From assembly GCA_930367215.1 (NCBI GenBank), contig OV884056.1, positions 253,979,127 through 254,043,126 on the forward strand: a stretch of 64,000 nucleotides of DNA. Direction: 5' to 3'. The position numbers were made by a program, and so were the translations under genes. This document shows, piece after piece, positions 1-10,299 of the stretch. Position 1 is the first letter of the stretch; the number at the start of each line of letters is the position of its first letter. The DNA is from Pollenia angustigena. Lineage: Eukaryota; Arthropoda; Insecta; Diptera; Polleniidae. The notes beneath the pieces were generated by a model. That model had not been told where the DNA came from, ran no database searches, and was given only the letters and a program-made list of their open reading frames with translations.

Positions 1-339
1 AGGTCTTTTGACACATATTTGCTTAAGTTTACTTTATTACATTAATACTTCATAAAGCATATATGAAGCTAAATGTTTAAGATACCACCCAGTAGTGTTG
101 CAGTGGTTTCGTCGGCAGCATATGTTTGCAATAAAATAAGGCATCGATTATCAGACGTCACTTATTTGTTTAAGAAGCTTTTAATTATATAAGTTTTAAT
201 ACATAACTCTTCCATATTACTTTAAAAGAATACATTAAACTGTTTTATTTTGTATTGAGTTTAATTTTCTTCATGAATTAGTTTATTTTAATTCTTACAT
301 AAACATTAAATAATAATTATATGAATTTAAAAATTGGCT

Positions 340-432
340 TTTATATATAAAATCTCGAAAAATCCCGATTTTTTTGAATTAAAAATCCCGAATCCCGGGT
401 TTCAAAAAACCTGGTCCCATTTAGCATCCCTA
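340..432. mobile_element. Right end of a hAT-like MITE (partial)
   Basis: A cluster of AATCCCG/CCCGGG words lies just inside an end reading TTTAGCATCCCTA (420-432). Read inward this is TAGGGATGCTAAA, the TAGGG-type terminus seen on other hAT MITEs in this window (for example 35325). No matching left end was found, so it is either truncated or starts before the window. Without a mate or a target duplication the assignment is tentative. Confidence 0.35.
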
Positions 433-821
433 GTGGCAATCCTTAAAGTTTCAACTAATACACAAAAAATATTTTTTGGTGATACAAACTTACAGTTTGT
501 TGATAAATTTTCTGAAACCTAACAGCACTGACAAAGTAATAGGCTTTATAAAAAAGAAGAATTTTGGTGCCGTATACTTTATTAAAACTTCTTAATAATG
601 TTTTTGATGTTGCTGATACGCTCCGGACTACATTTGCTTATATACATGGTAAAGTATGCTACACTCTTTTTTAACAAATATGTGGTAATGATTACGTATA
701 CTTTATTATTAATTATCTTTGGAAAAAATACCACAGGGGCTGGGCTGTCCAACTTTTATCTCCTTTGTGGCCAAATTACACACCAGAAATAGTCAAAATT
801 CGCCAAATTTTATCTTCTTAA

Positions 822-1632
822 CCCTCTAATGCCACATTTTTTGTTTGCCTTAAAAAAATCATACTTAGATAATTTTAGGGTGAGAAACATGAATCTGACT
901 TCAGTTTTTTCCTTTGAGTACTCGCTGACCTGTAAGGGGTCAAACTGTAAAGTCCGCCTTGAGGCGGAGTTGGGCATTATTGTAAAATTTTAAGATACGT
1001 TTTACATTAACATCCCGGCATTTTCTGTGTAATTCCCCAGTCCGCCTCCAGACGGGTTCAAAAGAAACATCCATACTCAGCAGCTATTATATATTTTTTA
1101 TAATAAAAGCTTAATATTTATTTCAATTAAACGTTTCGATACCCACCAGTGATTTTTTCGGCACGATCTAAAGCTTTTAAATATTATTTTTTCTATTCAC
1201 AATATTAATGCACTTCCCGGCATTTTCTATGCTAATGCCCAAGCCCGCCTCCAGACGGGCTCAGTAAAAACATCCATATCCAGCAGCGATTATATTTTTC
1301 AAAATGAATACTTAATATACATTTCAATTGAACGTTTAGATACGCACCAGTAATTTTTTCGGCTCGATCTAAAGCTTTGAAGTATAATTTTTCCGATGCA
1401 CAATGTTATTTTTTTTCACAAAGAATTAAAAATGACCGTTTTCGCTCAAATTCAAGATGACAATATATTTTTTGCTAAACTCGTGAGAGTGTTGCCAAAG
1501 AATGAAAAGGTTTTGATAAAATAAGCCTTGATTCACCTCTAGAATTATTTATTAATGAAATATTGTCAAAAATAAAAATTTTAGGACGGTTTTATGCTAC
1601 CCCGCCTAGAGGCGGACTTAAGCATTAGAGGG
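822..1632. mobile_element. piggyBac-like MITE with TTAA duplication
   Basis: TTAA at 818-821 and 1633-1636 bracket inverted ends CCCTCTAATGC and GCATTAGAGGG. A TTAA target and a CCC terminus are the piggyBac signature. Inside are four imperfect GC-rich palindromes of the form GTCCGCCT..AGGCGGAC, near 952, 1040, 1243 and 1601. There is also a diverged tandem duplication of roughly 190-200 bp (about 1013-1200 and 1205-1400), each copy starting CCCGGCATTTTCT. No coding capacity. See the finding on palindrome-bearing TTAA MITEs. Confidence 0.75.
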
Positions 1633-1892
1633 TTAAGATTTTTGTTAAGAAAAATCGCCAATATTGATTATAATAAGAAGAAAAGTATATAAGAAATTTA
1701 AGCTTTTCTATAAACTCGAAACAAAATAAAATTTAGATTAATTACAGTAGTATGTTTAGGTTAAAGATATTTTTTTAAAAAATTCAAAGAGAATTTAAGA
1801 GAACTTAAATAATTTAAAAAAGAAGAGAAAAAACTATATATGTTTTTATAAAATTTATATAAAAAATATATCTGCAAATGCATATCCTATAT

Positions 1893-2027
1893 GTTTTTTT
1901 TTTTAATTCCCTATGCTAAACCCCGCGAAGCTTGACGCTTGTCTGCAGGAAAGAAGCCAGAGTCTCTGGCGGGAATCGAACCCGCAACACCGGGGTTGAT
2001 AGACTAGCTAGCCTACAGGGGTACCCA
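1893..2027 (-). mobile_element. tRNA-derived SINE, copy 1
   Basis: On the minus strand this starts with a degraded CCCCTGTAGGCTAGC A-box region and has a clear B box, GGTTCGATTCCC (complement of 1971-1982). A tRNA-unrelated body with CTGCAGACAAGCG follows, ending in an A tail (T run at 1893-1904). Three other copies are at 7009, 35046 and 60931. Relative to copies 3 and 4 it lacks several bases (TGGTAGTGAG) in the A-box region. Confidence 0.75.
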
Positions 2028-2495
2028 AATAATCGCTAACCATTGTAAATATCGCTAAAAAAATCGCCACACTTAAATTTCCATTGCCAAATGATTAAAA
2101 AATCGCCATATCTGACAGCCCTGCATAGGGGAGCAAAATCAAAACATTTGGAAAATAAATAAGTCAACATTTTTCATTTTTCGAATTTATTCTATGAGCT
2201 AAATTTCAGTTATGTATTTAATAAAGCTTTTTTGTAATAGTTCTATTCCTTCAATTTTTCAGAAATGACTTTATACACTACCAGACTATTATATTGTATT
2301 TTCTTTTTACAATTTACCTTAGCCTTCCTTTGGAAAGCAATGAGGTTTATTGAATGTACAGAAAAATTTACAATTATTAGACACCAGCAGAATGTAATGC
2401 ATTTTCTGGCCCGCTACGGCCTTCGTCAGCATTCTTTGTGTCTCACTGGATAGTGTTACTTTATAAATTGAATGTATTTAACTCAACTATTTTAA

Positions 2496-2621
2496 CAAAT
2501 AGAAACTGGGAATTATTTCGTTCCGAAGGTAACTTTATATTATATTCAACATTTTTCATTTTTCGAATATAATATAATATAAAGTTACCTTCGGAAGGAA
2601 ATAATTCCCAGTTTCTATTTG
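2496..2621. repeat. Near-perfect hairpin, about 50-bp arms
   Basis: Arms 2496-2547 and 2565-2621 are reverse complements, apart from one base change and a 5-bp difference in an ATATA tract. Both carry CAAATAGAAACTGGG and CCGAAGGTAAC or their complements. The loop is 17 bp. The loop sequence ACATTTTTCATTTTTCGAAT also occurs upstream at 2168-2187, and GAAAATAAATAAG occurs at both 2153 and 2621. This suggests local copying around the hairpin. Confidence 0.75.
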
Positions 2622-3836
2622 AAAATAAATAAGGTATTCCTAAACGGTTGTATCGATTGTCAAAAGATTTTACATGCGTCTTCCAGACTTATTCATTCGG
2701 GAAATAATTGTTTTAATTTTTTTGCAAATGTTTTAACTTGTTTGCAATGAGATGCCATCGCAATTTATATCAATTAAAAACAAACATACATACAAACATA
2801 CATACATACATATCTGTAGCAAAAAGACATAGGACTTAAGTTGACTTAAACTAAATTTGAGTCTTGTGACGCCTTTAGGATCTTCACGACCAAAAATAAT
2901 CATGAGCAAATTTGTGCGATGTTTAAGGAAGTGATAGAAAACTGATTCTGCTTATCTTTTTCAATGCGCAATAACATATGAAATAAAATTTAAAGTAAGT
3001 CCGATCTGTGACATTAAGAATATGTAGCAATAAAATGTTTAAAAATATATGAAAAAAATAAACTTGAACCACAGGGAATAAAATTGAAACACGTTTTCAA
3101 AAATCACCTTAAAATTAAAAGTGCTGTCATTAAAAACTAGAAACATAGACATAAGTACTTTTTCCTTATTCCCACAGATGTAATGTGTTAAAGGAAAAGG
3201 GACCTAACTCCACTTTAATTTGTTTACTAGAAAAGCAAAAAGCTTTATAATATTAAAAATAAAAGTCTTGGCGATTAAACAAAAGTCCCAGTTATCGATC
3301 GCATGGGTCTCAAAATTGGTTTGGACATGTCGCTAAGTAAATATAACTAATCGGATATTGTTAAATTTTTCTGTAGTTATATTCGTTTTCAAATAAACTG
3401 AAATGTAAACCATTTGTATTTTACTATATTTTATTTCTTAAAAGAGTTCAAGATTGATTAATATAAAAGTTAAACATTTTTCAAAAACTGATTAACAGTT
3501 TTAAGCTTAAATTATTTTTATATCAAGCTTTTGATCAGAAAATCATTCCACAAAAATTATTTTTGTTTTTTTCTTAAAGTTCTTTTTGTTATGACCAATA
3601 CTGTAGATACTTGAAACTAGTAATTCACGTTAGATGTTAAGATTTGTATAACTTTTTTTTTATTTTAAGAGTAACATCAAAAAGCAATAGTTTCTTTTTT
3701 CCTACAAAACACCAATTACCGAAAAACAGCAACATACCGTAGGAGTAATAAAGAAAGTAGCCATTTTTATTTCTATAGAGAAATTAAAGATAAATTAACC
3801 CTAAGATGTCCTGCATGGTCTGGCCAAACCATATTT
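2622..3836. other. Unassigned AT-rich DNA
   Basis: Contains a short CATA microsatellite at about 2780-2812. I see no protein similarity, terminal repeat or RNA gene in the remainder. Confidence 0.5.
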
Positions 3837-4170
3837 GACTTTCATATGCAGTATTTTTTTTTTTTTTTTTGTAACAAAAGTTTTAAGAAGTGAAGGCTAT
3901 GAAATCTACAACTAAGTTGTCCTGAATCGAATAAAACAAATTTGAAAAAATGTGGATCACATTTAGGGCACAGAAACCCTCCCACAAGAAAAAGTTGCCC
4001 ATCATATCAGGGGTCTTCAAAAAAAACCATTTCAACAGACAGACGGACAAACGGACATCGTTAAATTAACTTCGCTACTCATAACACCCAACATATATAT
4101 ACATTATAGGGTCTTAGATCAATATTGTAGAAATTACAAACGGAGTGACTAAAAGGAATAACAACAGTGA
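3837..4170 (-). repeat. DINE-1-like interspersed repeat, inverted fragment
   Basis: The block from GGGGTCTTC through GACAGACGGACAAACGGACATCG to AGGGTCTTAGATCAATATTG and AAATTACAAACGGA is the reverse complement of blocks at 55607-56590 and 57985-58095, and part of it recurs at 61964-62100. Shared order: GTCATTCC, AATTTCTACAATATTGAT, AGACCCTATA, TATTCTGGGTCC, GTCCGTCTGTCCGTT. Its start is approximate. The family name is inferred from resemblance to Drosophila DINE-1 repeats. Confidence 0.5.
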
Positions 4171-4496
4171 TGTTTACTGTTGCCATGAATAAGAATTTTC
4201 GAACAGCAGCCATTCAATTTTATTTGAGTTTTCTGGCGATTTCTTCGTCAAAAGGACTGCTTATATATTATGGATCAGAAGCGCACCAAATAAATCTACC
4301 CAGAACTTAAGTTAAGTGTAATCCAGTGACAGTATTTTTCAATGGTAGATTCAAACGAAAGCAAGGTATCGACTATAAGGCGGGTAAAGAAAAATTTTCC
4401 AACTAATATTTTAAGAATAGTTTTTAACTACCCTGCGGAAAATGTCTGATAATTATTCTTAAAGCTTCAGTGACCAGTGAAAAACATATTAAAATA

Positions 4497-5085
4497 ACGA
4501 GTAAGAAAGTATAGTCGGTCAAGCCCGACCATATGATACCCTACACATATGGACTTGGTTAGAAAGTTTGTGAAAGGCAGAAATTGCACCCTACCTCCCC
4601 TTGTGGTCATATTTTTGAAAAACCGTATAGCTTATGTGTCCATATAGATATGGATCTATCTATGTTTTAAATTTCATTAAAAATCGGTTTGATAGGCAGA
4701 AACTGCCCCTATCTCCCCTCGTGGTCCTGTTTTTTAAAAAATGCATACATTTTGTGTTAATATAGATATGGCTCTATCTATCTTTAAATCGGTTTGATAG
4801 TTTCTGAAAGGAAGAAATCTTCCCTATCTTCCCTTGTGGTCCTACGATTTGGACCATTTTCAATAAGCCAATAAAAACCTATGTCCCAAATTTTATCAAA
4901 TAATCTCGAAAATTGCGACCTGTACTATGCGCACAAGGTAACATGGACAGCCAGCCGGACGGACATCTTTAGTTCGACTTAGAAAGTGATTCTGAGTCGA
5001 TCGGTATGCTTTAAGGTGGGTCTAGTACCAATATTTTAAGGCGTTACACATATCAGTAGATCAAAAATATAGACATATTTTATCA
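4497..5085. repeat. DINE-1-like interspersed repeat, second subtype
   Basis: It begins CGAGTAAGAAAG, followed by a short hairpin, AGTCGGTCAAGCCCGAC, and then a ATACCCTACAC motif. This is the same end structure as 62751-62803 read in reverse. Three diverged internal units of roughly 110-130 bp follow, each with a GGCAGAAA..CCCTAYCTYCCCTYGTGGTC block (about 4570-4840). The right part has CCGGACGGACATC, then GATTCTGAGTCGATCGG and GGTGGGTCTAGTACCAATATT. No coding sequence. Helentron-type origin is possible but not shown. Confidence 0.5.
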
Positions 5086-7008
5086 CAAAAACAGCTTAAT
5101 CATGCCATTGTGCTAATCTAAACCATTATCCAGATTTGAAAATACAACAGTTTTAAATACAGAAAATAATTATAAACGTAGATTTATGTTAGAAATGTTA
5201 CAAATCATAAATGTACTAACAATGGCGAGAAATATTTTAAGTCAGAAACTGAGAATGTGGCACAAAATTATAGACATTTAATTTATAAAAATAGAAACAG
5301 AAGTCACAAATTTATTTATATTGTAATAGACCAAGTTGTTTTCAATTGAAAAAATATTTTTATTTGTCATTTTAATATTTTGTTTAATTTTGTATAAGAA
5401 AATTGTTAAATAGTGTTAGCTAAGAAAGAAAAACCCCCTTAAGAAGGCACCCAAAAAAGTGTCGAAATATTGGTTAAAATTAACGTTTAACGTAAAGTAA
5501 AGTAAAAATAAAAAAGACCTCAAGCTTGATAATTTGATAAAATAAGTTTCCTCATAATGCAAGCAAATATTTTATAATAAAAAAACTTTAGAAATTTGGT
5601 TCTAAAAACCTCAAATATTTAGCATTAAAAAAGTTCTGGTTTTGCGAAGCACTAATAGTATATTTTAAAAGTAAGCGCACATACAGAGATGCAGTATGGT
5701 AAATGAACGTGTTCTTAACAAATTAAAAAAAAATATGTATGTAACATTTGTAGAGCAAAGACATTCCCTTACTAAGAAGCAGGTTTGTAAGGAAGCATAT
5801 TAAAGAATAACGGTAACAACAAAAAATTAAGTCTGTAAAGCTGATTGTGATACTCATCACATTTTATATGCTCTGAATAAAGCGCTATCTGTCTCAAAAA
5901 TGTATTACTTCAAAGTAGGAACTCGCCATATAAAAATCTTATCCGAAAGCGATATGGTAGGCGAGGTTTTTAAGTTTCTCTTTTTTGCGTTATTTCTGCA
6001 ACATCCCAATAGGTTCTCGTTTGGATGTTTCTAACTTTGAAATATACTCTTCCACCCAGAGATATTTTCTGAATTAATCGTACGATGTTCGTTGAGAGAG
6101 CAGTTTGTTGGGATTGCAAACTCAACAACAACAGGGCTAGAAATTTAAATATCAAAGCTAGATCTACAAAATTTCAAAAAAAAAGGAAATTGGGATAAAA
6201 ATAGCTAAATAAATTCAATATACATATTTCCACTTTAGCACAATACTATGTTTAAAATAATTTTTCTAATCATATTTTATGATTAAATTTAGCTTTTAAT
6301 AGAACCAGTATTTATGCAACTTAAAATACAATAATAACATTGGGCTGGAATCGGAAACCGTTTATTTGTAACAAGTACGCTGAATCCAGTGATGATAACT
6401 AAGAAAATAAAAATTTTAATTATCATTAGCATTCACTTTTTCTGGAGTACACTTTATATACAAATCACTTAACAAATGGTCTAGTCAATTTAATTTTTTC
6501 AAAAAGTTTATTTATGGCGCATGTTCATGAACATTGTGTTCTATCAATCGATAGATCGAGCCCTTGCCGCAGAAATAGCTTAAGCGACATCATTTTCAAT
6601 ACTGGATTTTTCCTTTTCCTAAAATGTCATGCTCACACAAGGTACCGTTACGATTTTACAGCTTAATACATTTTTTTTATAAAATAAAAAAAAACTTCTC
6701 TTGTAAAATTGTGTTTAAGTCGCTTAAGTTGTTTGCAGTAAGGGCTCGATATATCGTTTACAAATTAACAGATTTTAGAAAACTGAGAAAGATTGCATTC
6801 TTAGGTACTTTTAACCATCGTTCTTAATCTTTAAAAATCTTAAAACAAGAGCTTGCCTAAAAAATGGTTAGCACCACTGGATTCAGCGTACTTGACGTTC
6901 CACAGTGTTATCAGATACCCGTTATCTGATAACTTATGTAAGACTAAACAAGTAACAGTGCTATATTTGTAATGTGCCGAATCTTTTATAACCTTCAACA
7001 TGGTACGA
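5086..7008. other. Unassigned AT-rich DNA
   Basis: No recognisable gene. A 20-bp segment around 6380, AAGTACGCTGAATCCAGTG, recurs inverted near 6871, and its core recurs near 29473, so fragments of a common repeat are present. A small 11-bp-arm hairpin (GTTATCAGATA with its complement) lies at about 6909-6935. Confidence 0.4.
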
Positions 7009-7146
7009 GTGACCCGGTAGGCTAGCTGGTAGTAAGCTTGTTTATCAGTGCCGGGGATGCAGGTTCGATTCCCGCCAGAGACTCTGGTGTCCTGCAGATA
7101 AGCGTAGAACATTGCGGTATTAGTTAAGTTAAAAAAAATAAAAAAA
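7009..7146 (+). mobile_element. tRNA-derived SINE, copy 2
   Basis: Plus-strand copy. The A-box region GTAGGCTAGCTGG is near 7018 and the B box GGTTCGATTCCC at 7062-7073. The body CCGCCAGAGACTCTGG..CTGCAGATAAGCG follows, ending in an A-rich tail from about 7131. The body matches the other three copies, with scattered substitutions. Confidence 0.75.
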
Positions 7147-8917
7147 TCTGGGAATTTATTTCTCATGAAATATACAAACAAAAATTCTGATAGTGCATGG
7201 AAAATATTCCTGGAAAATATTGTAGGAATAAGACTATTAAAGTATAAAATATTTTGAGGATTGTAATTTGACTTAGAATACACATTCGAATAATATAAAA
7301 ATTTATAAATAAATAAAATTTAAAAAAACAAGAACAGAAAGTAATGTCCATAGAGGGAAGAGAACTGCTACCAAAGAAGTCCCGTGACAGGTCTTTGGTG
7401 GTAGAGACCGGTTCTAGTTCTAACATTTTATATGAATAAGACCTATCACTTTTATATTGGGTTCTCATTTTGGAGGGGGTCAATTGACACCATTTGACCA
7501 GTCACAAATCTATTCTCAATGAACGTGTTTAGTGTTTGTTACTATAATGTAGTTTTATTCCAAATAAATACAATTTCAATAAAAAAAATCCTACAACTAA
7601 ATTCAAGAACCAACTTTTAGAAAGTCCCAAAAAATGTGTTTTACCACCGGTTAGCACTGTACTGTAATTCATTACTTTTTCTACCTTTTTGTTCTTCATA
7701 AACCAGTAAAATTATTGGTTCTCCTTTCTCTGGTCATGAGTTCTTTCTTTTTGTACTTGTTTTGTTTTCACAAATCCCAGGACCAGTCTAGTCTGTTGGA
7801 CCAATTAACAAAAATTTCCTGCAGGGCTTTTTTTAAACTAAAGAAGTAAAGTAAAACTTGCAGTTTATTGTAGTTTATAGGGTATAATTTAGCATTTTAA
7901 AAGGAATAAAAAAACTCACCCCCAACCTCTATTTAAAAACGATTATCTAAAATAACAATCATTCATTAGGTAAAATTTGCAAAGAAAATTTGTTTCGTTA
8001 ACCTTTTTTAAATTTTATATTTATATTGCAATGTTAATTATACAGACACAAACCATGTGTTATTTAATAAAAATAACTCACTTTTCTGCAAGGTGGCGCA
8101 GAATGAGGTATATGGTTTAAATGTTTTATAGCTGTTTTATTTATGCAATTATTATTTTCATTTTATTTTTAAATACAGTATATTATAAGGAAATTTGTTC
8201 AAATAACTTTGAAAAATTTTATTCTGTAAGTGATGTCCATTTTCTGTTTCGCACATACGTGCTCTTTTTAAAAAATATTCTCCAGAACAACATTTCGGGT
8301 GTAATTATTTTTGTTCGATTGTATTGTTGTTTAAAATTAATTCCCTAAGTCTTATCCACAAAAGGCTGAAAAACACAGAAAAAATGTAATGAATTCAACC
8401 CATATACTGCAATCTCGCTACCCTGTATTTCGGAGTCCTCAGAAAAATCAATTACATAATATTAATCGTGTTCAATAATTTTTTCGTTGTTCTATTGTAT
8501 AGTTATTCATAATTAATTTACCAAGTCTTCTTTACTAAATACAGAGAAAACAAAGAAAAGATAATAATTAAAAAGGCTATAAAGAATGCAAACTATATAA
8601 GAATCCAGATTGTATATATCGCCCACTTCAACACAAACAGGCACAACTCAGAATTCAAAAATGTTAAGGTTGCAATTTCTTAACCAAATTGAGTTCCACA
8701 AGTGTTAAGGAAGACGGCAAAGCAAACAAAATTTCCGTCTTCGCCATAGATTTGATTTATGAAAAAAAAAACCATTTTGATCAATTTTGAGTTTTGTCTG
8801 TTCATGATGTGTGTGCGATATGCATAACTCTTCTAAATCTCAACTAAATCTGCTCATTTCTGAGCTATTTATTGCTATAATGTTTTTTAATTGTTAAGAT
8901 TTTAAACATATTTCAAA
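7147..8917. other. Unassigned AT-rich DNA
   Basis: I see no protein similarity or paired terminal repeat. Short open stretches such as 8121-8348 are AT-driven and resemble nothing known to me. Confidence 0.4.
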
Positions 8918-9104
8918 CTAGCTGACCCAGCAAACGTTGTTTTGCCTTAAAAAGTATTGTTTTTGTGTATATTTAAAAAAAAAAGATACAGAATCAGGTA
9001 CAGGTAATATTCGGTACAGATAATTTATCTTTATTTACAAAAAAAAAAAAAAAATATTCAAATGAAAATAAGAATTATAAGTAAACTATTGAATTAGTTT
9101 AGAG

Positions 9105-9407
9105 AATATCATTGAACCACTTTGTGGTTTTGTTGTCAGGTGCGAAAACGAACAAAGAGAGTGGCTTTCCGACACGGGAACATGCGACATAGAGTTAACC
9201 GTGTGAAAAACAGTCGTATTTCAAATTTAGACCACAAACACTCAATGATTGCCCTTGGGGTTTGTTGATTGTCATGGCAAATGCGAGACGAATTGGAAAT
9301 TGGATTCGTTTAAACTCGAATGGCATATCGGTTAGGTCCATTGGAATTCTCGGAATGAGAACTTCCTCTCCTTTAAACTTTCCTTTTAGCACTCCATACA
9401 AAATGTA
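9105..9407 (-). pseudogene. Helitron Rep/helicase C-terminal fragment
   Basis: The minus-strand translation contains LIPRIPMDLTDMPFEFKR, then QFPIRLAFAMTINKPQGQS and LNLKYDCFSHG. After one stop codon it continues LYVACSRVGKPLSLFVFAP. This is the C-terminal motif block of the PIF1-like helicase of eukaryotic Helitrons (AFAMTINKxQGQS, followed by QLYVACSR). The stop replaces the conserved Gln before LYVACSR. Only about 100 residues remain of a protein usually over 1,300 residues long, so this is a dead fragment. It would have acted in rolling-circle transposition as the unwinding domain. Confidence 0.85.
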
Positions 9408-9518
9408 TGAGAAAATAAATTTTCTTTATAATTTCTTTTTTCTAGAATATTTTAGACATGTTTTTGCTAACAGATAAAAGCATGATCAATTGCATAGCTT
9501 ACGATTTGATTCATTTTC

Positions 9519-9905
9519 AATGGCGCTTCTTGTCGGAAAGTTTTCATACCAACATAGAAACCTTTGCCGGCTCATGCGCAACAACTTTACTAAAGACCAT
9601 AGCATGATCAAATGATATAATTTATTTTGAGTAATTTTCAATGGTGCCGCCTATTGGAAATTGGTCATACCAACCTAGAAACCTTTGTGTGGTAATGCTC
9701 AAGAGCTGTGCTAAAGATCATAGCATGATCTTATGATTTAACTCATTTCGAGTCATTTTCAGTGGCGCCACCTGTCTGAAATTGGTCATATCAACTTATT
9801 AACCTTCGCCGGCTCATGCTCAACAACTTTGCTAAAGATGATAGCATCATCAAATGCAGAGTTTATGATTTAATTCATACTGAGTAATTTTCAATGGCGC
9901 CACAT
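9519..9905. repeat. Tandem repeat inside the Helitron, about 120-bp unit
   Basis: Units begin at AATGGCGCTTCTTG (9519), AATGGTGCCGCC (about 9640), AGTGGCGCCACC (about 9761) and a partial AATGGCGCCAC (about 9893). Spacing is roughly 120-130 bp. Each full unit carries GGTCATA(C/T)CAAC, AACCTT and CTAAAGAT.ATAGCAT. The units are diverged. Confidence 0.7.
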
Positions 9906-10039
9906 ATTTTATATTTTTTTTACGAATCATCGAAATCGGTCAAGCCGTTCTTTAGTTATAAACGTAGTAACTAACGCCACTTTCTTTTAGATATATAGAT
10001 TAAAAAAAAATTGCTCTTACCTCTTACTCAAAATATTAT

Positions 10040-10235
10040 TCAAAAAATCACATTCGTGGGCGTGTCAATAAATTCGTGAAGTTTTAATTGAAACAAGGGT
10101 TTTTCTGGGTCTTCTTTGAGCTTAATACACTTTTTTCAACGTTTTCCTTGTTTCTATTCCCTTCAAAAAATCAAATTTTTCAGGTCATCAAAATAGGTTT
10201 TTGTTTGTGAGATGAGTTTTTCGTTTAATTCAAAT
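10040..10235 (-). pseudogene. Possible mariner transposase C-terminal remnant
   Basis: On the minus strand, broken frames give TYFDDLK, GIETRKTLKK and KCIKLKEDPEK in order. This resembles the C-terminal end of mariner-type transposases (YFADLxKxYxxxGIxxLExRWxKCIxLxGDYVE). It needs at least one frameshift, and the similarity is short. No terminal repeats were found. Confidence 0.3.
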
Positions 10236-10299
10236 CTGTCTCATACTTCTTAAGGTTTGGAAACAAGAAATATTCACTCAGGCTAAATCAATAAAAAAA

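Larger units (their letters stand above)
740..2123. mobile_element. hAT-type MITE hosting two younger insertions
   Basis: The ends read CTGGGCTGTC and, inverted, CAGGGCTGTC. They are flanked by CACAGGGG (732-739) and CATAGGGG (2124-2131), an 8-bp target duplication with one difference, as expected for hAT. AATCGCCA-type words cluster inside both ends (about 800-810, 1645-1660, 2030-2110) and are probably subterminal repeats. It encodes nothing recognisable. A TTAA-flanked MITE (822-1632) and a SINE (1893-2027) are nested in it, so it is the oldest of the three. Confidence 0.65.
8918..9999 (-). mobile_element. Helitron, degenerate, with helicase remnant
   Basis: Read on the minus strand, the 5' end starts TCTATATATC (9999 downward) and the 3' end is GGGTCAGCTAG (ending 8918). 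The flanking bases are A before and T after, the expected A|T insertion site. A short stem GCAAA..TTTGC lies just before the 3' CTAG. The element contains the C-terminal end of a PIF1-type helicase (9105-9407) and a tandem repeat (9519-9905). A related 3' end occurs at 42648. Confidence 0.75.

Noticed and set aside
1960..2027. Possible intact tRNA genes at the four SINE heads
   Set aside because: The boxes are present but the acceptor stem does not pair, and a common non-tRNA body with a tail follows each, so these are SINEs.
6840..7283. 147-residue minus-strand ORF
   Set aside because: It crosses a plus-strand tRNA-derived SINE, whose antisense supplies the open middle. There are no motifs.
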